From Motacilla alba alba (Eukaryota > Chordata > Aves > Passeriformes > Motacillidae): a stretch of 64,000 nt of DNA. The notes beneath the pieces are model-generated. The model was given only the letters and a program-made list of their open reading frames with translations, ran no database searches and had not been told where the DNA came from. The position numbers were made by a program, and so were the translations under genes. Shown piece after piece: positions 36,792 through 46,652 of the stretch (position 1 is its first letter; every line of letters starts with the position of its first letter). Where the stretch lies: contig NC_052018.1 in assembly GCF_015832195.1 (NCBI RefSeq), forward strand, positions 62,495,666 through 62,559,665. Reading direction: 5' to 3'.

Positions 36792-37645
36792 ACCAGGTTG
36801 CTCAGAGCCCTCTCCAACCTGATCTTGAACAGTAGCAGGAATGAGGCACCCGCAACTTCTCCAAGCAGCCTATTCCATCACTCACCACTCTCACAGTAAA
36901 GAATTTTTTCCTAACATCTACTCTAAACCCACTGTCTGTCAGTTTGAAACCATTCCCCCTTGTCCTGTCACTACATGCCCTTGCAAATAATCTCTCTCCA
37001 CTTCTCTTGTAAATTCACCTCATGTTTTCTGGGCTTTCTGGGCTGTGAGCACACATTGCCAGCTCTCACCCACCAGCATCCCCAAGTCCTTCTTGGCAGA
37101 GCTGCACTCCATCTGCTCATTCCCCTGCCTGTGTTGGCACCGTAGGTTGCCATGACCCAGGTGCAGCACACCTTGTACCTGGTCCTGTTAGACCTCATGA
37201 GATTCCCATGGGCCTATTTCTTGAGATTTTTCAGGTCCTTATGGATGCCATCCCATCCTCTGTGTGTGTCATCCTCCATGTGTGCACCACTCAGCTTGGT
37301 GTCAAATGAAAACTTGCTGAGGATGCACTCTATCTCTTCATATGTGTTATTAATGAAGACACAAAATATCACTGGCCCCATACAGACCCCTGAGGGACAC
37401 CACTTCTCACTGATGTCCATCAGTACTCTGGGCAGTGGACCACTACCCTCTGGATGCAACTGTCCAACTAATTTCTTGTCCATCTAAGAGTCCAGCCATC
37501 AAATCCATCTCTCTCTAATTTTCAGAGAAGGATATTGTGGAGGACTATGTCAAAGGCTTTACAGAAGTCCAGGTAAACTATACAGGTAACCCTTCGATTC
37601 TCCACTGACATAGCTGTTCCATCACAGAGGACCACTAGGTTGGTG
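36792..37645 (-). mobile_element. CR1 LINE with broken reverse transcriptase region
   Basis: This is the longest transposon relic in the window, about 850 bp, minus orientation. Read on the minus strand from 37,645 down, it encodes in pieces the CR1 ORF2 reverse transcriptase. The palm motif 'VYLDFCKAFDIV' is seen at about 37,580-37,545, then a 'GPVIF' stretch and the 'ECILSKF' stretch. The catalytic Asp-Asp box position holds 'SFDTKLSG', so the first aspartate of the box is gone. Further down follow the 'DL..L.' stretch, the CR1 3'-terminal coding part, and the 3' UTR block with 'ccaggttgctcagagccctc' on the plus strand. Several frameshifts and stops break it (open pieces at 37522-37857, 37214-37483 and 36971-37198). 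The final short terminal repeat is not clear. Plus-strand frames here are shadows. Dead element. Confidence 0.93.
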
Positions 37646-39956
37646 AAATCATCAAAACTTCCAGATTTTTTTTTTAATGAATGCTCAAGAAAACAAGTAT
37701 TTTGTAGGCTGTGTGCCAGAGTATAAAACAAATTAAGTTCTATGGTAGTTAAATAAAAGGCAGCACTTTCAAACACCAACATGGCTAGTGGACTAGATGA
37801 TGCCATGTTTTCTGGATTCTTCACTGACGAAAGCTCACTACAGTTCAAATAACTCACTCTGGTTAGTAATTTTTTTTTTTCATGCTTAAGAAAGGTATCA
37901 AGTTGCCATTCTTAAATAAATAAGTTGCAATAGTACCTTCGGGGCAAACAAATGGTCCTCCACTACTTGCTCATTTTACACTGTGTCACTGTAAAACAAT
38001 CCAGGAAGGTAACAGTTTTGTCACCAGGACTCTTAGCTGACATTTTCTAGTTGACTGAAGAATTTGTCCTTTATTTTTTGCACCTATCAGGCTACAAGCT
38101 TAGAAGGCAATCACTGTCGATCCTGTAGGTGAGATCAATACCATAAGTGCCAATTCCTGCTACTGAAACCCTGCTTTCTATGGCCCATAAGACAAATAAT
38201 CATGCTGGTTTAATCGGGTTGGTCTGACCAAGTCAGTTGAAGTAAAATGAAAAACAGCTCAAGCCATTCTTTTTTTTCAGGTTTGTTGAAATGTCTATCA
38301 AGTGATACAGTTATGATCACTGCAGCAGGTCTGTATGACCTCAATAATCTGCTGGAATCTGATTTCAGTTATCACAATATAATTAGAGGAATGCATTAGT
38401 CATAACTTGAATAAATTATCTCTTTTTACACTAGTATTTTTGGACCTGCTTTGTCATTACTTTTGGTTTTTTTCTTCCTCCACTCCTCTCTTAGAAGTCA
38501 TCCTATTGTAGTAAAAGATTATCTTTGAATTTGAGGCTCTTCAGGTTATTCATACTAGCATTTTTTCTTTTTTGTAAGAGATGTAAATAGTATGCAAGAT
38601 GAAACATTGCAAAACCTGTTTCATGATGCTCTATTTTTTCTTCCATTTGTTGTTCTTGAACCTATTTCATTAATGACACATGCATTTATGACTGGCCTTC
38701 TTTGGGAAGGGAATTAATTCTAATGAATAAATAGAATAATGAATGTTTCTGCTTTCTTCTGCCCCAGGCTGGTCAGCTAGTCCAAGCAAAAGGATTTACA
38801 CAGAACAGTTGGCATAGATTTGAGTTATTTTCTAGCTGCCTGGTTTGTGCAGAAATGTATTCTATGTAAATACTTACTGTTCAACTTTCTTCAGAAAACA
38901 CTTATTACTGTAGAACACTTTTGTTCATACCAGAACATTCCTGTTCTTAGGAGTTTTTGTAGAAAAGAAATGAAGTCTTGTCTTTCTAAGGAAGCAGGTA
39001 AAATCTCATCTGGAGTACAGACCTTTTTCATTGATATTGAAACTACTTACTATTCATTGATCCACTTGAGAGAAGTTCAAGTATGGCATTAAGGAATAAG
39101 AGAGGAAATAAAAAAATGGGAGGAGGAGAAGAGTGTGTCTAGCAACATGCAAGTATCATAGTTATTTTGTTTCTACCTACCACTTGCTATTTAGTAATAT
39201 ACTGGATAAAATAAAGTGTTCCTAGAGAGGCATAGCTTGTCCTAGGAACTAGTATCTATGACTTTTTGTCACTCTGTGGAATCATTTTGGCTACTCACTG
39301 AGACTCAGCCCACATACCACTGGTAAAAGGGGCTCTCAGCAGGAGATAGAAAGGAGCAGACAAGCATAAAAAAGACAAATATAATACCTAGATCTTTTAG
39401 CAGCTGAACACTTGGGATAGTACTTTGGTGACACATGAACACTTGGTCTGTGGATTTTTTTACCATTTCTCATGGGTAAATGGGAGCTGAAGGCAGGATA
39501 CTGCTGTTTTTCCTCCTGCTGTTACAAGCAGTGACACCTACTTGGCTCTACAAAAGAGAGTCAAATTTCAGGGGCCTTTTGCTAAGAAGCAGTGCTTTGA
39601 AAATCCTTTTCTCAAGTGGCTATGAGATTTTAGAAGCCATCTGGGGCTGGCAGGGTACCCTGGATGTAAAGTCTACATATTAATTCTTCTCTTTTGATTA
39701 GAATTTCCTGAATGCTGGCAGAGAAACCCAAACTGAGCCCAGTCTTAATCAACCCAGTTGTGAGGCTCCCAATTCATTAAAACTGCATTCTTCAACATGC
39801 TTTGGTGGATCATTAGTACCTTGATGATTCTTTTTCCCATCCAACTATATTTAACATGGTGAGCCTATTCTCAAAAATTTCTGGTGGTAAGCCGATATGT
39901 TACTTTTTTTTTTTTATCAGTGTCTAACATCATTATAACAAAAAAACCCCAACAAC
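37646..39956. other. Non-coding DNA, no gene seen
   Basis: Unique AT-rich sequence. A 90-codon frame at 38820-39092 and a 67-codon frame at 39480-39683 (plus), the latter starting with a hydrophobic stretch, have no recognised homology and no supporting splice or promoter context. T-rich runs near 37,670 and 37,870. Confidence 0.55.
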
Positions 39957-39959
39957 AAA

Positions 39960-39991
<32 letters not shown>

Positions 39992-39994
39992 AAA
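39957..39994. repeat. Poly(A) tract with single G interruption
   Basis: Twenty-two A, one G, then fifteen A. Preceded by 'aaaaaaaccccaacaac'. No processed pseudogene body was recognised upstream in plus orientation. Confidence 0.95.
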
Positions 39995-40224
39995 GAAGGG
40001 GAACTCTTGAAATTTTACTTGCACCACCCATTCATCTATTTCCTTTAGCCCATGATCTGCTAGTAGTATCTGGGGGTAACAGTGATGTGATACTTTAAAC
40101 TCCCTGTGTTTATTCCTTGCTTCAGCAAACCATGCCTCAAGTTACTAATTTGTGAAGAGGTGAAAAGCAAAGGCAGGCTGAGGAGGGAGAGACATATTGT
40201 GTGTACATGCTTCTTCTGCTCTAC

Positions 40225-40445
40225 AATGTTTTATCCACACAGCTATGTCAGTGAAGAGTGTGAAAAAACTCACATATTCTTTGCCAAAATAGCTATGCCA
40301 GCCAAAAAACCCCATGTGGACACAGCAATGCTGACAAAGAAGAGCTTTACGGGCTGACCTCTGCATGTTTGGAGAAGTTGCACAACTATGCAGGCAGAAA
40401 AACTCCTTCTGTCGACATACTCTGCCTCTAAAGAAAAGGATCCTG
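40225..40445. mobile_element. Probable old hAT (Charlie-like) MITE fragment
   Basis: The order 'cacagctatgtcagtgaaga', 'gtgtgaaaaaactcacata', 'aatagctatgccagccaaaa', 'ccatgtggacacagcaatg', and 'aaactccttctgtcgacata' followed by 'ctctgcctcta' resembles a non-autonomous hAT family spread through turtles, crocodiles and birds, where 'agctatgtcagc', 'gtgtagacagc' and 'ttcttccgtcgac' blocks occur in the same order. The repeated 'atagctatgccagc'-type units and the internal GTGTGAAAAAACTCACA palindrome support this. Terminal inverted repeats and an 8-bp target duplication were not found, so both ends are decayed. Frames at 40106-40357 (plus) and 40145-40366 and 40270-40542 (minus) cross it and are not genes. 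Confidence 0.5.
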
Positions 40446-41572
40446 CTGCCACAGATAAATCAGTATATATATTTGCATAGTTATACCTGCAATATAAGTC
40501 CTGTATCTTGGTGAGGAAATTTAACCATGGTAGAAGAAACAATTGTGGCTGTTTTAAACCTCTATGAATAATTCTTTAGCACTAGTCAAAATTTGCCTAT
40601 CACATTCACAACATCTTATTTCTAAAGCATAAAATTAATTCTAATTTATTATGTTGGCTTTTTTTTTCCTACCTTGTCTCTGGAGTATCTGTACCACACC
40701 AACATCTATCATTAGGAGCTGCTTTTCTAGGTCAGTGGTTTAATTTCTTGATTATCATTTATAATATGTCACATTTGCTAATTGCATCCTAAAGTTCTAA
40801 ATTTTCCTAACAGTTACTGGAATTAATGGAATATTTAGAAACATTTTGATTCATGACATTTCAGCAACAAGCTATACTGTGAAGCTTTACATATGTTTAT
40901 GCACTTTTTGAATGTTTTTTAAAACTGCAGGAAAAAGAAGGTGGGTACTGGGGAAACCTGCATTGTGCTGTATGTAAGTAATTTACAAAATACTAACAGG
41001 AGTATCCTAATAATTTTCCGTAGTTTAAAGAAAGCAGCTGAGTGAAAACCTGTCAATCAGCAGGATTTGGAAAGAGTAAGCAAATGACTCTTTTGACATA
41101 ATTGTAAGAAAATCACTTCATGTTACTCAATCTTCTCCATACCTGTTTTGCTATTTCATTTTTTTTCTTTTCTTTATTAGAAATAATTTTTCAAATAGTC
41201 CTGCAAAAACCTAGCAAATATAGATATTTTTCTAGCCAGGAAGAATCTCCAGCAATTCTATATTCATTTTAATTTCTTAACAGGGTAGTAATAAACAACT
41301 TTCAACTCTCATAGCAAGTCTTTTACTCACTGTAGTCATGGTGACATAGTAGGAAATCCACGTGCAACTCCCTTTCTCCCATTTACACGCAAAATGATAA
41401 TGTAAAAAAGATTCAGCACATCTCTTAAAAATACTGAGCTTGGGAATGTGATTGGGAACAAGCTTTTTCCACTTTCAAGATAGTGGTGGTTTATCTTCCT
41501 TGGATTTTGCATTACTTACGTGCTTAATCAGCATGAAACAGTCAGACATCCCGAGGTTATATACACAAATGT

Positions 41573-41578
<6 letters not shown>
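40446..41578. other. AT-rich non-coding DNA, no gene seen
   Basis: No frame of note, no recognised repeat. T-rich runs near 40,660 and 41,160. Confidence 0.6.

Positions 41579-41600
<22 letters not shown>
41579..41600. repeat. (AC)11 microsatellite
   Basis: Eleven uninterrupted AC units, preceded by 'gtatacat'. Confidence 0.96.
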
Positions 41601-41603
<3 letters not shown>

Positions 41604-44600
41604 ATAGGTGGGATTTCAGAAGAAAGGATAAACCATTGCCTCCAAGATAATGTCAAAAGACAGTATAAAAAAACTCTCTCCTGAATAATTTTCTGGTCAG
41701 AACATCTAAACTGTGCACAGTTTTCAGTCAGAGCTAGGCACTTACACAGGAGATCACTGTCTTTGCATTGCGGGCCTCATTTTGTCTGTGAGTAAGTTTC
41801 TTATTAGGGAATGGGATAGCAGTGGCTAGCTGAAAATGGTCACTGAAGATTGTAAAGCTCTATTGTCACAAGGGAAGAATAAGTTTGGAAGACAGATGAA
41901 AGGACAATAAGAGCTTTATTTTCCTAATATTGGTCAAAGAGAAGCCAGAGGTCAACGAAGCAGGTAAAGTTTTTTCCAAACATACACACACTCATGTTTT
42001 GCTTGTTAAATCTTTCCTCTCTCTTAATTTTTGAGGTCTAACAAAGTCCTGTACTCTTGTCTCTGCACAGAGGAATGTGCAAGGAGGTCTGGCTGTGGGA
42101 AGACTCTTGTACTTAAAGGTGTAGGGCTCTTTCCCTTAACAATGAGGGTGACAAATCAGTTATAACAGGAGGTTTTGTACTGTTGGAACAAATTAAGTGA
42201 CTTTTATTAAAGCAAACAAGGCGGTTGAGATCCTTTGATATATCCATAGTGCCAACATCCTGCAGATGTCTCACTTCAGTCAATTAATCAGCCATTTCCC
42301 AGAGCATGGCAATTGTTTATGCAATCCACTTTGATACGTTTTATAGCATTTCCTTTAATCCTCCCCAACTTTTCATGCCTGGCAAAAGCTTTATGGTAAC
42401 ATAAACCGTAATTGTGCAGTAAAGAAAATCGCCTTATGTTGCAGTCTACAACTGCTTTATCACCCTCATCCTAACATACATAACCTACACTCAAACAGCT
42501 AAATATAGGCTGGGAAGCATGCTGCTTTAATAGCACATAAACTCAATGACTTCTTGACAAAGAACTTAACCTCTGTCAGGGACAGAGTCAGAACTATCTA
42601 GGGGACCTTTAAACTTCTCAGTCAATGACATTTATTGCCACTATATCTGGCAGACATTTTTCTGAATAGAAATTTTTTCATAAAGACAAAGAGGAAGACA
42701 AAAGCCCTTCATCCTCCCTAAGAAGACATTTTTTTTTTGAAAACTGAAAGCTTTCTAAAAGAAGTTTCTACTATATAAAATGGCATTATATTTTCATTAG
42801 ATTTCTATATTTTTATTTAATGGAAAATAAAAATTAAAAAAGCTTCAAGTGAAAACTTGTCAAAATACCTACAGTGTATTAGAAATAGATTCAAATATTT
42901 TGCGTTGAAAAAATAAAGTCAAAAAAGGTAATCAGCTGCTGACACTTTTTAAAATCTTTCTTTATATCAAAAATGCATTGGGATCTACCTTACCACAACT
43001 AATTTTTTATCTGTTTTGAGGTACTGCCCGTAATATCTCACACTGACTCTGGTAAAGGTGTGTAGAGAGATGTTTGTAAGCATCCAGACACCCTCTCTAG
43101 TACCTACAAACTCCCTCTGCATTGTACACTATAGAATAAACCTGAAGCACCATTTCATTTTTAAGTATTAAAAACCACTGTGCTGAACTGCAACTGTCAA
43201 GAAGTAAACTTTGGTTGTAAACCTCAATCTATTTCCTCCTCCTTTTTTCTCCTTTAACACTTGATGGTTGCCACTTAGAAAATCTTAGTTGAGAGATTCT
43301 CTAGGATTTATGAATAATATTTCTATGCAAATTAATCTACATCAGTAGGTTTGGTTTTGTTTAGATTTCTCTCCCTCCCAAAGGAGAAATGAGATTATCC
43401 TCCCCAGCACTTGGCCATAGAGCTTGATGATACCCCATCAGTAATTCTCTTTACTCTAACACTGCATAGTTTTCTGCTGTAGGTTTTTTCCCCCTTTTTT
43501 ACTTTCTTATTAGGTTACAAAACTATTATGGATTAAATTTGGATCATTTCCAGTGCTACTGTTATGTCCTGTACTATACCACAATGATCCTTAATTGGCA
43601 GTAAATAGAGAAAAAGCAGTCATCTTTGTAAAGCAGCTGTTCTATGGATATATGGTAAAACACTAGTGTGGAGGCTGTGGCAGGAATGTTCCAGGTCACA
43701 GATAGCATAGATGGAGGACTTTGTCATAATGTACTAATAATAGCTCCACTCTAAATTTGAAAGAGCAAGATGGGCAGGAGCGTCAGACAGACAGTCTCTC
43801 CCTTGGACAGAAATGGGACCATTCTCTTCTATGAACTTGGTTCTCTTTTCAAGGGACTGGGTTTCCTTTTGTCCTTTACCGTATTAATTGGATTAACCTT
43901 GATGATTAGAATAAGGACCATTATGCTGGCTTTGTAGCATTTTATACTAGATACTTTTGGTATTGTTTTAGACACCAAGAAGAGTGAAACAATGTGATCT
44001 GGACTTACATACTTAAGTATATTTTGTAGTCTTTAGTGCAGGAAGAGTTTGGCCTGTTTTTCCACTAGGGATGCTCTCACTTCTTGGTTAACATGATCTG
44101 AGAGGGCTACCATTTTTTCAAAGACAGGAAATAATTTTAATTCATTTGATAATTCCTTTTTCTTATCACTTGACAGAACACAAGTTATCTCTGAGTTCAA
44201 TTTGTTTGAATAATCCTGTTAAAAGACACAGAGAGAAAGGTATTCACCTTTTGTATGTGGCTGCAAATGGGCTGTGTACTCCTTTAATTCTCAAATATAA
44301 CACACCTGGATAGCTTTTCAGAGTGAGCAATTGCAACCAGGTGGATGCAAATTCATTGCCCAACAACAAATTAGTTTGCATAGGTATGATACATCTTCTT
44401 CCCCTTCCCATTATGGTAATTGAATATTCATCACATAACAAGTGCACCTAATTAGCAGATTATTCATTTGCTGGACAAATAATGAACATCTTATTCTGAT
44501 CAAAGAAGAGGGATAGGAAAGCCAGAGGGAAAGAAAAGAAAACATACATTTTTATAAGGCTATTATTTAAATTAGTCTTCTTTTAAATAAGAAGAGAAAA

Positions 44601-46343
44601 GGAACCACTGTGGTCCCACAGAAACCAGTGGTAAGCCTCCCAGAATATTAGTGGGGCTGGATTTCAGTCTCATATTTCAAAAAAAGCACAAAACTACCAT
44701 CACTTTAAAACAAAAAATAAACTTTGCAACATGTCAAAATTTATTCACATTTTCTTTAATTTTTTATGCTATCCTTTCCTAAAATTTTTCTCCAATTGCC
44801 TGTCATCATCATCCTTTAGTCTGTTTACTAATGTTTAGACTGGAAAGACCTTTTGCAAAAGTAATATTTTTCCCTTCTCTATTTGTGCCCAGTGCAGTCC
44901 TTGCCCATAATTCAGGCTCCTGCATAGTACATTCTTGTCATCACCAGCCAGAACGAAACACTTTATTGGTATAAATTGGCATGTCTCCTTTAAGGGGAAT
45001 GGAGCCAACTAAATTACCTTGATAATGAATTAGCCTTAATATTCAAATTTGTTTACTTAGACATCAATATTTTAAATTTTTTTAAAAGGGCACCATAAAA
45101 TAACTTCAGTTTCTTGCTGAGGTACCTGTTATCCAGAAATTTACCAGACTGTTCAATGCAGAAGATGCAAAATGCATCTCTGATATAATTCTACTAATGT
45201 CAGTGGTCTTGTGGCAGATTTAATTGCATCCAGCATCTTTAAGCTGTGCCAAGAATAAATTCTCATTGAAAGCTTGGTGGTGAGAAGAAAACATTTCAGT
45301 TCTAGATGAAGCTAGAGCTGTATTGTGGGCAGCTACATGGCATGAACCCTTTGTGGAAGGTTTTCTCACGCTGTGATAGTTTATCATTAAACTGAAACCT
45401 GTCAGCCTGTGTCAGAATGGTTCCGACACTGGCTAACTTTAACAACTGTGTTAAAGTGAAGGTATTGGATGAAAAAATTATATACTTGAAGGAAATTTTT
45501 GACAAGTTGAGGGATTGAAGCAGAGAGTGAGGAAGGAAGAGGGAATATGAAGGAAAATGGACAGAAGATAAAGAAAAAAATAAGCCTTTCAATTAAGTGG
45601 ATCCAGAAGTCTAGGCTAGGGGAAGCTGGCAGGAAGTGTTTACTGCTTTACTTTAACAAATGCTCCATTTTCAATTACATTGACCTGAGAAGTTCCTGCT
45701 CTCTAACAAATGAGGTTGAATTATATTGAGAGTCTGGAAATGGCTGCATCAGCCTCTAAATTTTATATTCAGCATCATTGACTAATTGTAGATTAGTACC
45801 TCATAATTTTCTCAGTAAAAATTCATAATGCTTTAGAGTTATACTAAATATTGTAGTAAGTTCACAGAAAGAGAATGGATAGAAATGACATCTTTAAATG
45901 TTTGAAGGCTTTTAGTGGCAGTGCAAAACGATTCTGACAACTGGTCCAATATCACTGATGCAGTTGAATACAACAACCTCTAGATTAAGTTATGGCATAT
46001 ATCAGTTGTTGTGTCTTTTATTGATTATTTTTATTTTCAATTTCCCCTGCCATAGGCTGGGCAGATTAGCCCACTGTTCAGATTTCTTTCTGTCCTTGGC
46101 CTGAATTTATAGAAGATCCTTTTTCTGAGCAATGTGCAGAACTGAAGTTGCAGCCAAGAAATGGGACACATCACACCAAAACACCAAACACACAGCTCAG
46201 CCTCATGCTAACTCCTGTATTTAAGAGTTATTTTCTCTTTCCTTCTCCTTCATTCCCCACTCTACCAACCTGTGTAAACTGGAGTAGCAGCAGTAGAAAG
46301 TGAAATCACCTTTGCTATTTTTACATATGGGATAACGTAAAAA
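41601..46343. other. Non-coding DNA with possible conserved elements
   Basis: No gene or recognised transposon. Two parts look like vertebrate conserved non-coding elements in texture (balanced composition, many homeodomain-, TCF- and POU-like motifs, no simple repeats): about 42,220-42,660 and 44,400-44,490. Conservation cannot be shown from one sequence. Frames at 44244-44447 and 45302-45592 (minus) and 45547-45729 (plus) have no recognised domain. Confidence 0.45.
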
Positions 46344-46349
46344 AAAGTG
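46344..46349. repeat. Target-site duplication, left copy (aaagtg)
   Basis: Six bases 'aaagtg' directly before the LTR edge, repeated exactly at 46647-46652. Confidence 0.9.
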
Positions 46350-46646
46350 TGTTGTAATACGACACGAAAAGACGACATGGACACTGCTGCTCTCCAGGTG
46401 AACAAAAAAGAGGGACCTTTATTTTTCTGACTCCAACATTTATAGTTTTCTAAAAGTGACAGTGGATTGGAGGGTGACAGTGCCACCTCTCCAATGACAC
46501 TGGACAGACCAAGAGTCCATCAATTCTCTCCTCCTCCATGAAAGAATGCAAAACATAAGTTGTTTACAGAACTGTGTGTGAGAAAGTTTGTTACAAGAAT
46601 GCAAACATCAGAAGGCTTAGCAAAGTCTTAGAAAATCAGGGTGACA
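46350..46646 (-). mobile_element. Solo LTR of an ERVK-type endogenous retrovirus
   Basis: A 297-bp element in minus orientation. On the minus strand it begins TGTCACCCTGATTTTCTAAG and ends 'cgtattacaaca', so it has the usual TG...CA ends. A perfect 6-bp direct repeat flanks it, as made by ERVK-type integrases. On the minus strand a TATA-like 'aaaactataaatg' and then a polyadenylation-type 'aaaaataaaggtccc' lie in the right order, about 20-35 bp apart, followed by a short U5. No internal retroviral genes are present on either side, so it is a solo LTR left by recombination. Its first bases resemble those of the LTR at 19093. The 74-codon minus frame at 46262-46486 crosses the LTR edge and is not a gene. 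Confidence 0.92.
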
Positions 46647-46652
46647 AAAGTG
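46647..46652. repeat. Target-site duplication, right copy (aaagtg)
   Basis: Exact match to the six bases at 46344-46349. Confidence 0.9.
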
